Source: AEGEAN-183 sp964342745 (GTDB lineage: Bacteria; Pseudomonadota; Gammaproteobacteria; Magnimaribacterales; Magnimaribacteraceae). Taken from it: 26,192 nt of DNA. Both the position numbers and the translations under genes were made by a program. Shown piece after piece: positions 1 to 7,995 of the stretch. Position 1 is the first letter of the stretch. Each line of letters starts with the position of its first letter. The notes beneath the pieces were generated by a model. The model was not told the DNA's origin, did no database searches, and saw only the letters and a list, made by a program, of their open reading frames with translations. The stretch lies in the NCBI GenBank assembly GCA_964342745.1, contig CAYFFW010000020.1, forward strand, positions 1 to 26,192. Direction: 5' to 3'.

Positions 1-516
1 TTATTTGTAGCTCGGATCTCTAAAGGAAGGACTCTTAGAGAAGTAATATTTGGAATGCTTATTTTTGGTGCCCTTGGAAGTTGGTTGTTTTTTATGATTC
101 TCGGTGGCTACTCAATGGACCTCGATGTTAATAAAATATTAGCTGTTTCCCAAATTACAGGTAGTACGCACGGAGATTTAGCTATTGCAGCTATTGCCAC
201 AATGCCGTTTGATACATTAATGCTTTTCCTTTTTTGTGGAATAACTGTTATTTTCGTTATTACTTCTTATGATTCAATGTCTTATGTAATTGCCTATCAT
301 GTGCAAAAGAATTCTTCTGAAAACAAGGACCCAGGAAGATACCTAAGATTATTTTGGGCTATCGTGCTTGGAATACTTCCTGCTGCATTGATTTTTTACT
401 CGAGTCACGAAGTGGCTCTTAATCTAATAATCCTCGCATCGTTGCCTTTACTTGTTATTTATCCTTTAATGGCTATTTCAGTATTTAAAGAATTGAAAGT
501 TAAAGAAAGTAATTAA
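1..516 (+). CDS. BCCT-family transporter, C-terminal fragment
   Basis: This reading frame is open from the first base and ends at a TAA at 514-516, so it is the last 171 residues of a gene starting left of the window. The first residues (LFVARISKGRTLREVIFG) match the conserved loop of betaine/choline/carnitine transporters, followed by the FGALGSWLFFMILGGY membrane segment. The ITSYDSMSYVIAYHV stretch corresponds to the family's 'ITSADSGS' helix, and two further hydrophobic helices precede a short charged tail. Family members import glycine betaine, choline, carnitine or DMSP with Na+ or H+ across the inner membrane. The substrate cannot be read here because the aromatic binding box lies upstream. 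The stop is 14 bases before metY on the same strand, so co-transcription is plausible. The internal ATG at 55 is not a real start. Confidence 0.85.
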   Translation, partial: LFVARISKGRTLREVIFGMLIFGALGSWLFFMILGGYSMDLDVNKILAVSQITGSTHGDLAIAAIATMPFDTLMLFLFCGITVIFVITSYDSMSYVIAYHVQKNSSENKDPGRYLRLFWAIVLGILPAALIFYSSHEVALNLIILASLPLLVIYPLMAISVFKELKVKESN

Positions 517-530
517 TATTTTAAATTATT

Positions 531-1829
531 ATGAAAGATCCTAAAGAGTTAAAACCTGATACTTTATCTTTGCATGCAGGACAAAGACCTGATCCAGTTA
601 CAGGTGCAAGAGCAACTCCTATTTACCAAACTTCTTCTTTCGTTTTTAATAATTCTGAAGACGCTGCTGGTATTTTTAATGCCGAGAGAACTGGACATGT
701 TTACTCAAGAATTACAAATCCAACAAATTCAGTTTTAGAGGAAAGAATTTCAGCTTTAGAAGGAGGCATTGGAGCTATAGCCACTTCTAGTGGGCAAGCC
801 GCAATGCACCTAGCTATTTCTACCATTTTAGATAACGGAAGTCATATTGTCGCTTCTAATTGTCTCTATGGAGGAAGTCATAACCTGCTTGAGTACACAC
901 TCCCACGATTTGGTATTAAAACAACTTTTGTTGATTTTAGAGATATTAATGCTTTTAAAAAAAGCTTTAATAAAAATACTCGGCTAGTCTTTGGTGAAAC
1001 TCTTGGAAATCCCGGGCTTGATGTAATGGATATAAAGACTATATCTGATATAAGCCATGATAAAAAAGTTCCTCTATTAGTAGATTCAACCTTTACTACG
1101 CCTCATTTACTTAAACCTTTTGATTTAGGTGCTGATTTAATATTTCATTCAGCTACTAAATTTCTTTCTGGGCATGGTGTCGTGATAGGAGGTCTATTAG
1201 TTGATAGTGGTAATTTTGACTGGGATGAATCAGGAAAATTCCCTCAACTTAGTGAACCTTATGAAGGTTTTCATAATATGATTTTTACTCAAGAATTTGG
1301 TCCTGCTGCCTTTATTTCTAGAGCCCGTAAAGAAGGTGCAAGAGATTTTGGTGCATGTATGAGCCCTCATACAGCCTTTTTAGTATTACAGGGAATAGAG
1401 ACTCTGGGTTTGAGAATGGATAGACACATCTCCACAACTCTAAAGATTGTTGAGTACCTAAATAATCATAACTTAGTTAAAGAGGTTATTTACCCTACCC
1501 TACCATCTCATCCTGATCATAAAATTGCTAAACAATTATTACCTAATGGATGTGGCGCTGTCTTTACTTTTGAGGTTGAAGGAGGGAGAGAAGCAGGAAA
1601 AGTTTTTATTGAAAACTTAAATATTTTTTCCCATCTTGCCAATGTAGGAGATGCTAAATCTTTAGTTATACACCCTGCAAGTACAACACACCATAGGATG
1701 GATAAAGAATCTCTACAAAAAGCTGGCATTTCAGAGGGAACAATAAGACTTTCTATAGGATTAGAAGATCCTGATGACCTACTTAATGACCTAGAAATGG
1801 CATTTAAAGCTGTAAAAAAGACTTTGTAA
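531..1829 (+). CDS. metY: O-acetylhomoserine sulfhydrylase (aminocarboxypropyltransferase)
   Basis: The 432-residue product is a full-length Cys/Met-metabolism PLP enzyme. It starts with the typical DTLSLHAGQRPDPVTGARATPIYQTSSF block, then has YSRITNPT (about 58-65) and the cofactor-contacting SSGQAAM region (87-93). The PLP-binding aspartate is D185 and the Schiff-base lysine is K210 in HSATKFLSGHG. The length and the N-terminal motif fit MetY better than the shorter MetB/MetC enzymes. MetY condenses O-acetylhomoserine with sulfide to give homocysteine in the cytoplasm. The last gene of this unit methylates homocysteine, so together they would make methionine. No clear Shine-Dalgarno sequence lies in the 14-base AT-only gap ahead of the ATG. 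The stop overlaps the next start (TAATG). The family call is firm; MetY versus a related sulfhydrylase is slightly less so. Confidence 0.92.
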   Translation: MKDPKELKPDTLSLHAGQRPDPVTGARATPIYQTSSFVFNNSEDAAGIFNAERTGHVYSRITNPTNSVLEERISALEGGIGAIATSSGQAAMHLAISTILDNGSHIVASNCLYGGSHNLLEYTLPRFGIKTTFVDFRDINAFKKSFNKNTRLVFGETLGNPGLDVMDIKTISDISHDKKVPLLVDSTFTTPHLLKPFDLGADLIFHSATKFLSGHGVVIGGLLVDSGNFDWDESGKFPQLSEPYEGFHNMIFTQEFGPAAFISRARKEGARDFGACMSPHTAFLVLQGIETLGLRMDRHISTTLKIVEYLNNHNLVKEVIYPTLPSHPDHKIAKQLLPNGCGAVFTFEVEGGREAGKVFIENLNIFSHLANVGDAKSLVIHPASTTHHRMDKESLQKAGISEGTIRLSIGLEDPDDLLNDLEMAFKAVKKTL

Positions 1830-2599
1830 TGAAGGGAGTTTACAGCTTTTCAGGACCAGAAGGTCTTACAGATAATAAAAAACCTATTATTTTTATTCAT
1901 GGAACTGGTATGGATCATACTGTCTGGACCTTACCTATTAGATATTTTTTAAGGAAAAAAAGAAATGTAATAGGCATAGACCTTCCTGGTCACGGCAGGT
2001 CAGAGGGAAAGCCTTTGAAATCAATATCTGATATGGCTAACTGGCTTGTAAACTATTTAGATAGTCTAGATATAAAAGATTTCTCTTTAGTAGGCCATAG
2101 TATGGGCTCTTTAATAGCCCTAGAAACAGCTGCCTTAACACAGGATAGAACTTTAAACCTTGTCATGGTTGGTACAGCTTTTCCTATGGCAGTATCAAAT
2201 GTACTTCTTGAATTAGCAAAAAATAATAAATCTGAAGCTATAGATATACTTACATACATGGGGTACAGCCATAAGGCAAGAATAGGAAGTAATGGAAATC
2301 CTGGAATTTGGATGACTGGCTCAACAAAAAAATTATTAAAAAATTCAAAAAAAGGAGTTATATATCTAGATTTACAAGCATGTTCAGAGTACACCTCAGG
2401 ATTGGAAAGTGCGGCTAAGGTTACTGCAGATACTTTACTAATTTTAGGAAAAAAAGACTTTCTTACTCCTCCATTTAGAGCTACTGATTTAATAAATTCT
2501 TTTAAAAATGTCCAGGTAAAGGAAATTGAAGACTCAGGACACACCTTAATGGTTGAAGATCCAAATACTGTGTTAGATTATTTAATAGGAATATTATGA
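1829..2599 (+). CDS. Alpha/beta hydrolase between metY and the homocysteine methyltransferase
   Basis: This is a 256-residue alpha/beta-hydrolase-fold protein without a signal peptide. The oxyanion-hole motif HGTGMDHTVW (24-33) is followed by DLPGHGRS. The nucleophile elbow is GHSMG with Ser91, the acid is probably the Asp in LGKKDFLTPP, and the catalytic His is in EDSGHTLMVEDP. It is much shorter than homoserine acetyltransferase MetX, which shares the fold, and lacks any feature that would let me call it MetX. The start overlaps the metY stop (TAATG) and its own stop overlaps the next start (ATGA), so it is probably translated together with both methionine genes. The substrate is unknown. 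Ester or thioester hydrolysis in sulfur or osmolyte metabolism is a guess from context. Confidence 0.85.
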   Translation: MKGVYSFSGPEGLTDNKKPIIFIHGTGMDHTVWTLPIRYFLRKKRNVIGIDLPGHGRSEGKPLKSISDMANWLVNYLDSLDIKDFSLVGHSMGSLIALETAALTQDRTLNLVMVGTAFPMAVSNVLLELAKNNKSEAIDILTYMGYSHKARIGSNGNPGIWMTGSTKKLLKNSKKGVIYLDLQACSEYTSGLESAAKVTADTLLILGKKDFLTPPFRATDLINSFKNVQVKEIEDSGHTLMVEDPNTVLDYLIGIL

Positions 2600-3498
2600 G
2601 TAATATAATTTTAGGTGATGGCGCTATGGGAACTGAATTAAGAGCTAGAGGCGTAGAAGTACCTTCTCACATTGATTCTATTTGGTCAGCTTTAGCTGTG
2701 AAAAAAGCTCCTAAAGAAATTGAACAAATACACTTAGATTACATAGAAGCTGGGAGTGATTATATAACAATCAATAACTATACAGTTACTAGACCAATTC
2801 TTTCTAGAGAGAACATGGAAGATGAATTAGAAAGCTTAACTATTGAGTCAATAAAATTAGCAAGGCAAGCTATATCAAAATCTAATAATGAAGAAATTAA
2901 AATTCTCGGAACTTTACCTCCTTTGGAAACAAGTTATAGAGCTGATCTTATACTTGATGAAGATGAAATGAATAAACAATATTCAGAACTTGTAAATATT
3001 TTAAAAAACGAAGTAGATATAATTATTTGTGAAACTATGGCCAGTGCTCTAGAAGCTAAATGTGCTTTGAAGGCAGCCTTGAAAGCTAATATGCCTGTCT
3101 GGGTAAGTTGGACTCTTCATGGAGATAAAGAAGACACGCTACCAAGCGGAGAAAATATAAATGAAGCATTTAAAAGCTTAAAGGGCTTAGATGCAGATGC
3201 TTATTTAATAAATTGCTGTGCTGCAAACTTAGTGGGACCATCTTTAAAAAATTTGAAGGAATTAACAGATTCTCCTATAGGAGCTTATGCTAATGCTGAA
3301 AATATAAATAAAGAGAAAGTCCTATCAAATGCAGAAACAGCTGAAGAAAGGCACTGGGAATCTACAATAAAGATTAATGAGAAATCCTACCTTAACGAAG
3401 TAAAGCTTTGGATAGAAGAAGGCGCATCTATAGTAGCTGGTTGTTGTAGAACCAGACCAAGTTATATAAAAGAATTAAAAAATTATCTAAAGAACTAA
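2596..3498 (+). CDS. Homocysteine S-methyltransferase family protein
   Basis: The 300-residue product belongs to the zinc-dependent homocysteine methyltransferase (Pfam S-methyl_trans) family. The N-terminal LGDGAMGTELRARG motif begins the TIM barrel and TINNYTVTR corresponds to the family's 'TNTY' region. The three expected zinc-binding cysteines are visible: C207 in the INCC segment, and C283 and C284 in AGCCRTRP near the C-terminus. Members move a methyl group from S-methylmethionine, betaine or a related donor to homocysteine, forming methionine. The protein lacks the cobalamin and folate modules of MetH. It starts inside the stop of the upstream hydrolase (ATGA). Its stop overlaps the stop of the convergent TonB receptor by three bases, leaving no room for a terminator between them. 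The donor cannot be decided from sequence, but the neighbouring BCCT transporter makes betaine or DMSP attractive. Confidence 0.88.
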   Translation: MSNIILGDGAMGTELRARGVEVPSHIDSIWSALAVKKAPKEIEQIHLDYIEAGSDYITINNYTVTRPILSRENMEDELESLTIESIKLARQAISKSNNEEIKILGTLPPLETSYRADLILDEDEMNKQYSELVNILKNEVDIIICETMASALEAKCALKAALKANMPVWVSWTLHGDKEDTLPSGENINEAFKSLKGLDADAYLINCCAANLVGPSLKNLKELTDSPIGAYANAENINKEKVLSNAETAEERHWESTIKINEKSYLNEVKLWIEEGASIVAGCCRTRPSYIKELKNYLKN

Positions 3499-5864
3499 AG
3501 TTTATATTTTAATCTTAATCCTAAGGTCCTAGGCCTATTGGTAAATACAGTTTCTGGGCGATAACCTTGATATTCCCAAATTGTTGCTCTCGTATCGAAC
3601 AAGTTATCAATGTATAAAACAGCAGACCAGTTATCTCCTTGTACTGTTGAAGACAAGTTTGCAGAAGTGTATGCATTTTGATCTATAGGATTAGTCATAG
3701 AAGATTTTCGTTTTCCAGTTCTACTTAAACTAAAGTCCCAAAAACCTGTTAGCCCTCCTCTTAAATCAAAAGATTTATTTACTGCCATAGAGGCTTTTAC
3801 TTTAGGTACATTTGCTAACCTTGTTCCCTTAGTTGCTAAAACTGCGCCATCCAAGATGTAATCTTCGTTAAGTCTCGGGTGAAGTAAAGTAGCTCCTGCA
3901 ATAAAGGTATACCCGTTTTCTGTTAATAAAGTAATATCAGTTTCTAAACCTTCGATAATGGCATCACCAATATTGGAATTGAATTGGATGCTAGCTAAAT
4001 CTAAGTCAAAATTAGCTGACTGCATGTCTTTCCAATTCATGGAATAAAAGGTAACGTTGTATCTTTTCGTACCGTCTAAAGAAGCATACTTATAACCTAC
4101 TTCTATATTATTTAATTCATCAGAGTCATAAAATAAAGGAGCGGCGTCACTATTTTTATTTGTTCTGTTTGTTCCTCCAGGTCTATATCCTTGAGAATAA
4201 TTCAAATACAACAAAGCACCATTATCCAGAGCATAAGCTGCAGCAAACTTTGGTGAAGTACCGCTATCTTCTTCTATACGATCATTATCATGTCCATAAT
4301 AAGCTGTACCAAATCCTCCGAAGTATCCATCCCTAGCAACAATATGCAATTCAGAGTCAAACCTTCTTAAACCAAAAGTTAATCTAAGTTTTTCTGAAAC
4401 AGCTATAGTAGCTTCACCATAGATTGCCCTCATTTCATCTTCTCTAAGATTATCTAAATCCCACCATATTCCTTCTCTGCCAGCTATACCTGTTCCACCC
4501 CAGCTTCCATCAGAGTAATAACTCTGTAACCCAGGCCATTTGTAAGTATAGTTGTAAGGGTTTTCTAATTTGTCATAGAAGACACCTATTATCCACTGAA
4601 GATCATCGTCGGCATTCCCTGAAGTTAATCTAAATTCATGAGTATCTCTTTCCATACTAAGAGAATAATCAGCCCACATGGTTGGGTTATTACAAGCTCC
4701 ATCCCATGTACCATAGTAGTAATAAGAATATGTATAGTAATCACAGGTGTAATAACTGTAATATCCAAAACCATTCTGAAAGGGACTATCAAGATTGTAA
4801 TATTCTACGTAATCATTGTAATCCCAAAGATACCGTACATCTCTATCAAAGAAGGTTCCTGCGTAAGTAAAAGATATATCGTCTCTAAATGACCCTTCTA
4901 AAGTTAAGCTAGTCTGATCCCATTCATCATCAGTGAACTCTCCAATTACTTTACTGCTTTTTAAGTCCCCTAAAGTTTTTGGCTGATGATCCCAACTTCC
5001 ATCCGTTGAAGTCTCTTGTGATATATGAGTTAAAGTACCAGTTAAATTATCATTAAACCACGTTCTTAAACTTGTCCTAAATCCAGAAACAGTACTTTCA
5101 TTTGAGTTATCATTTTCATGAAGTGGGACAGAGTAGTTACTTGCAGAGAAAGTTTTTGTCCCTCCAACTAAATCTATAAATCCTCCTTCATTAACTTCAT
5201 AAGCAGCTACTCTTAAAGAGGTGTTGTCAGATAAGGGGGCATTAATGAATGCTTCAAAGCTATCGCTAGTAGAGCCTTTAGATATACTAGATGTATCAAC
5301 TTCAGCACCAAATTCATATTCTCCTCTTTGAGGTTTGTTAGTTATAAGTCTAACTGTTCCGCCTTGAGCACTAGATCCATACAAGGTACCTTGAGGTCCG
5401 TTTAATACCTCAATTCTTTCCATGTCATAAATATGTAAATCAGGATTTAACCCTACAAAATTTATTGGGGATTCATCGACATACAATGCAACTGTTGTAT
5501 TAGGACCAGCTAAATTTCCAAAATTACCATCAGAAGTTCCTCTTAGGTAAAAAGCTGATCTTCCTGGTCCATATTGGATATAAGATAAAGAAGGAATAAG
5601 TTCAGCATAATCCATAAAATCATTTACACCTGCATCTTCTAATCTAGAGCCAGTTATTGCTTGTACGCTCATCGGAAGATCTTCAATTTTAGAAGCTCTT
5701 TTTGATGCTGTAACAATGATTTCTTCTTCTACTTCTTGATCTTCAGCTATAACATCTATACTCGGAGTTGCAGCAAATGCAACAGCAGAACCATAAATTA
5801 GAGCTTTCTTAACTTTTGATTGGTCTAGTTCAAAAGGTGGTGAAGCGAAATTCTTATCTTTCAT
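3495..5864 (-). CDS. TonB-dependent outer-membrane receptor
   Basis: The 789-residue product has an extended N-terminus of about 18 residues, then a hydrophobic export segment (ALIYGSAVAFAATPSIDVIA, 21-40). A TonB-box-like EEEIIVTASKR follows at 47-56. The plug domain runs to about residue 180 and includes LYVDESPI, MERIEVLNGPQGTLYGSSAQGGTVRLITNKP, after which comes a 22-strand type beta-barrel rich in aromatic residues. The C-terminus (LGLRLKYKL) ends in leucine rather than the usual phenylalanine. Such receptors import siderophores, B12, sugars or other large ligands using TonB energy. The style resembles the iron-complex/'PupB-Fiu' receptors of marine gammaproteobacteria, but the ligand is unknown. 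One predicted outer loop (368-384) is extraordinarily tyrosine-rich and flanked by Cys374 and Cys391. An AGGGGAT ribosome-binding sequence supports the ATG. It is the last gene of the long minus-strand run. Confidence 0.93.
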   Translation of the reverse strand: MKDKNFASPPFELDQSKVKKALIYGSAVAFAATPSIDVIAEDQEVEEEIIVTASKRASKIEDLPMSVQAITGSRLEDAGVNDFMDYAELIPSLSYIQYGPGRSAFYLRGTSDGNFGNLAGPNTTVALYVDESPINFVGLNPDLHIYDMERIEVLNGPQGTLYGSSAQGGTVRLITNKPQRGEYEFGAEVDTSSISKGSTSDSFEAFINAPLSDNTSLRVAAYEVNEGGFIDLVGGTKTFSASNYSVPLHENDNSNESTVSGFRTSLRTWFNDNLTGTLTHISQETSTDGSWDHQPKTLGDLKSSKVIGEFTDDEWDQTSLTLEGSFRDDISFTYAGTFFDRDVRYLWDYNDYVEYYNLDSPFQNGFGYYSYYTCDYYTYSYYYYGTWDGACNNPTMWADYSLSMERDTHEFRLTSGNADDDLQWIIGVFYDKLENPYNYTYKWPGLQSYYSDGSWGGTGIAGREGIWWDLDNLREDEMRAIYGEATIAVSEKLRLTFGLRRFDSELHIVARDGYFGGFGTAYYGHDNDRIEEDSGTSPKFAAAYALDNGALLYLNYSQGYRPGGTNRTNKNSDAAPLFYDSDELNNIEVGYKYASLDGTKRYNVTFYSMNWKDMQSANFDLDLASIQFNSNIGDAIIEGLETDITLLTENGYTFIAGATLLHPRLNEDYILDGAVLATKGTRLANVPKVKASMAVNKSFDLRGGLTGFWDFSLSRTGKRKSSMTNPIDQNAYTSANLSSTVQGDNWSAVLYIDNLFDTRATIWEYQGYRPETVFTNRPRTLGLRLKYKL

Positions 5865-5882
5865 GTTTATCCCCTAAGAAAT

Positions 5883-6203
5883 TTAAGATTCTAGGTCTAC
5901 TGAATCTATAAGTTTTTGTAATTCTCCTGAATCATGCATCTCCATCATAATGTCACTTCCGCCAACTAACTCACCTTTAATAAATAATTGTGGGAATGTA
6001 GGCCAACTGGATACCTCAGGTAGGGATGCCCTAATTTCAGGATTTGAAAGGATATCTACAAAAGAAAAAGGTTTTCCACAAGAAATTAAAAGCTGAGTTG
6101 CTCTAGATGAAAAACCACACTGAGGAGAATCAGGAGAACCCTTCATATACAAAAGTATAGGATTTGAATTGATTTGGTCTTTTAATTCTTCTTTGATATC
6201 CAT
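5883..6203 (-). CDS. grxD: Monothiol glutaredoxin, CGFS type (Grx4 family)
   Basis: The 106-residue product matches the single-domain Grx4/GrxD family in length and layout. The active-site CGFS motif begins at Cys29 (PQCGFSSRA), preceded by the conserved YMKGSP. WPTFPQLFIKGELVGGSDI carries the cis-proline and glutathione-binding segments. CGFS glutaredoxins bind a [2Fe-2S] cluster with glutathione and pass it to target proteins, often with BolA partners, and also signal iron status. It lies 18 bases upstream of the TonB receptor and 15 bases downstream of pdxJ on the same strand. An iron-sulfur carrier near a possible iron-type receptor and near a radical-SAM gene (fbiC) is suggestive, but grxD is a housekeeping gene and needs no special explanation. 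Confidence 0.95.
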   Translation of the reverse strand: MDIKEELKDQINSNPILLYMKGSPDSPQCGFSSRATQLLISCGKPFSFVDILSNPEIRASLPEVSSWPTFPQLFIKGELVGGSDIMMEMHDSGELQKLIDSVDLES

Positions 6204-6218
6204 AAATTCAATTTTATA

Positions 6219-6953
6219 TTAATTACAAATCTGAAGATACTTTTTAACAGTTTTACCTAAACCACATTTCACAGCATCTGAAATTAACGCATGTCCGATT
6301 GAAACCTCTTCTATTTCACAATTAGCTAAGAATAGACCTAAATTAGATAAGTTTAAATCATGTCCTGCATTTACTTTTAATCCAATATTATGGGCGTGTT
6401 TTTCTGCCACAGAATATCTGCCTAATAATTCTATATTTTTAATGTGTTTTGCATAAGGACCTGTATATAGTTCTATACGATCAGCTCCAATATCTTTAGC
6501 TATAGAAATAAGTTCTTGATCTGGATCAATGAATAAACTTACCCTGCAACCACAAGATTTAATTTTTTGAATTACTTTAATAAGTTCGGAATTATGCTCG
6601 CGTAAATCCCAGCCATGATCAGATGTTAATTGAGTTGGTTTATCTGGTACTAAAGTACATTGAGTTGGTTTAAAAGACTCTACTAAATTAAGAAACCCGG
6701 GATATTCTCCTTTTTTTTCTGAAAAAGGATTCCCTTCAATATTAAATTCAACTTTTCGACTTTCCGTTAATTCCTTAAGTATTTTTATGTCGTTTGGAAT
6801 GATATGTCTCATGTCGTCCCTGGGATGAACGGTTATTCCATGACAACCACTATCTATGCAGATATTGGAAATTTCTTTTATGTCAGGAAGACTTCCTCCT
6901 CTAGCATTACGAATCAAAGCAATCTTATTCACATTTACACTTAAATTTGTCAC
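6219..6953 (-). CDS. pdxJ: Pyridoxine 5'-phosphate synthase
   Basis: The 244-residue product is a typical PdxJ TIM-barrel enzyme. It has the N-terminal VNVNKIALIRNARGG block, DSGCHGITVHPRDDMRHI (phosphate and substrate binding), FNIEGNPF and the later LKVNAGHDLNLSNL and VSIGHALISDA segments near the C-terminus. PdxJ condenses 1-deoxyxylulose 5-phosphate with 3-amino-2-oxopropyl phosphate to form pyridoxine 5'-phosphate, the last ring-forming step of DXP-dependent vitamin B6 synthesis. The start is a GTG that overlaps the stop of the upstream oxidoreductase (GTGA). A GAGGTGA sequence upstream serves as the ribosome-binding site, and no ATG would keep the conserved N-terminus. It may be carried along in the long minus-strand transcript that begins with the F420 genes. 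Confidence 0.95.
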   Translation of the reverse strand: MTNLSVNVNKIALIRNARGGSLPDIKEISNICIDSGCHGITVHPRDDMRHIIPNDIKILKELTESRKVEFNIEGNPFSEKKGEYPGFLNLVESFKPTQCTLVPDKPTQLTSDHGWDLREHNSELIKVIQKIKSCGCRVSLFIDPDQELISIAKDIGADRIELYTGPYAKHIKNIELLGRYSVAEKHAHNIGLKVNAGHDLNLSNLGLFLANCEIEEVSIGHALISDAVKCGLGKTVKKYLQICN

Positions 6954-7990
6954 CTTTTAGTCACCTCAATAACTACTTTACCCCTTGAATGAGAAGTCCC
7001 AACTTTATCATGCGCTTCCTTAATATTCTGCAAAGAATAGGTAGAATCTATAACAGGTTTTATTATTTTTGCTTCTACCATTCTTCCTAATTCACTTAAA
7101 CCAGAAGTACTTGGTCTATATATAGACCAGTGAAGATTAATAGGCTTAGCATTTTTTTTAGCTGTATGTCTTAATTTTAACGCCGAAGGAACACCTAATA
7201 TTAAACCTTTAGTATCTAAGGTTCTTAAGAAAGGATGATTTAAAGAGATATAATGAGTATTGGTATCCTTTTTTAATATTTCTAAACAATTTTCTACGGA
7301 TTCAAGACCTCCAAAATCTCCCAAACAATCAAAAACTAGATCGTAATTATTTAGTAATTTATGAAACTTTTCCTTTTTGTAATCGATAGCAATCTCTGCT
7401 CCTAACTCCTTAACTAATTCATGGTTTGAGTTGCTACAAGTCGTTGCAACTTTAGATCCCCAGTAGTTTAATAATTGGATTGCAAATGTTCCTACACCAC
7501 CTGAACCAGCATTTATAAATACTTTTTTGTCTTTTAGATCATATGGTCTTATTGCTGCCCATCTAATTAAAGCTGACCAAGTTGTTAATGCCACATAAGG
7601 CAAAGAAGCAGCTTCTAAAAAGGTTAGATTTTTAGGTTTAAAATTAATTTCATTCTGGTCTAGTGAAACAAATTCAGCATAAGTCCCTTTACTTGCATCT
7701 GAAGTGCAACCCCAGACTTCATCATTCTCTTTAAATTTAGTTACCTTTAAACCAACTTGCTTAACTATTCCAGAAACATCACAACCTAGGATCCAAGGAA
7801 ACAATTCTTTTCTTTGTTTTTCAAAAAGACTCTTTCCGTAACCTTCCCTCTTCATTAGATCAATGGGATTAACTGAAGTAGCTTTAACTTGGATTAAAAC
7901 CTGGTTTGGTCCAACCGTAGGTATATCTAAATTATCTGAGTATTGAAATACAGTAGAACCTCCATATCTAAGAATTGGCGCACCGAACAT
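6950..7990 (-). CDS. Zinc-independent MDR oxidoreductase (quinone-reductase / RTN4IP1-like)
   Basis: The 346-residue product is a medium-chain dehydrogenase/reductase. The N-terminal GroES-like half has VLIQVKATSVNPIDLMKREG and FPWILGCDVSGIV. The Rossmann half carries the NADPH-binding INAGSGGVGTFAIQLL (glycines at 162-167). The catalytic-zinc Cys/His pattern of alcohol dehydrogenases and the four structural-zinc cysteines are absent, so it belongs to the quinone-oxidoreductase or enoyl-reductase side. The long insertion after the Rossmann motif and the C-terminal SRGKVVIEV ending resemble the RTN4IP1/Optic-atrophy-10 group. It probably reduces a quinone or an activated C=C bond with NADPH. 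Its start is 5 bases after the serine-hydrolase stop and its stop overlaps pdxJ. The true substrate is unknown. Confidence 0.85.
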   Translation of the reverse strand: MFGAPILRYGGSTVFQYSDNLDIPTVGPNQVLIQVKATSVNPIDLMKREGYGKSLFEKQRKELFPWILGCDVSGIVKQVGLKVTKFKENDEVWGCTSDASKGTYAEFVSLDQNEINFKPKNLTFLEAASLPYVALTTWSALIRWAAIRPYDLKDKKVFINAGSGGVGTFAIQLLNYWGSKVATTCSNSNHELVKELGAEIAIDYKKEKFHKLLNNYDLVFDCLGDFGGLESVENCLEILKKDTNTHYISLNHPFLRTLDTKGLILGVPSALKLRHTAKKNAKPINLHWSIYRPSTSGLSELGRMVEAKIIKPVIDSTYSLQNIKEAHDKVGTSHSRGKVVIEVTKR

Positions 7991-7995
7991 ACTTT

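Noticed and set aside
1517..1729. Minus-strand open frame inside metY
   Set aside because: It is fully contained in a well-conserved enzyme gene, has no family resemblance and no ribosome-binding site.
2053..2544. 163-codon minus-strand open frame opposite the alpha/beta hydrolase
   Set aside because: The plus-strand frame has clear catalytic motifs and is coupled on both sides; the antisense translation shows no recognisable domain.
1829..2599. Calling the hydrolase MetX (homoserine O-acetyltransferase)
   Set aside because: MetX is about 100 residues longer and has distinct motifs; only the general fold is shared.
4638..4892. Plus-strand open frames across the tyrosine-rich part of the TonB receptor
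   Set aside because: They arise because repeated Tyr codons on the minus strand read as Ile, Val and Asn codons without stops on the plus strand.
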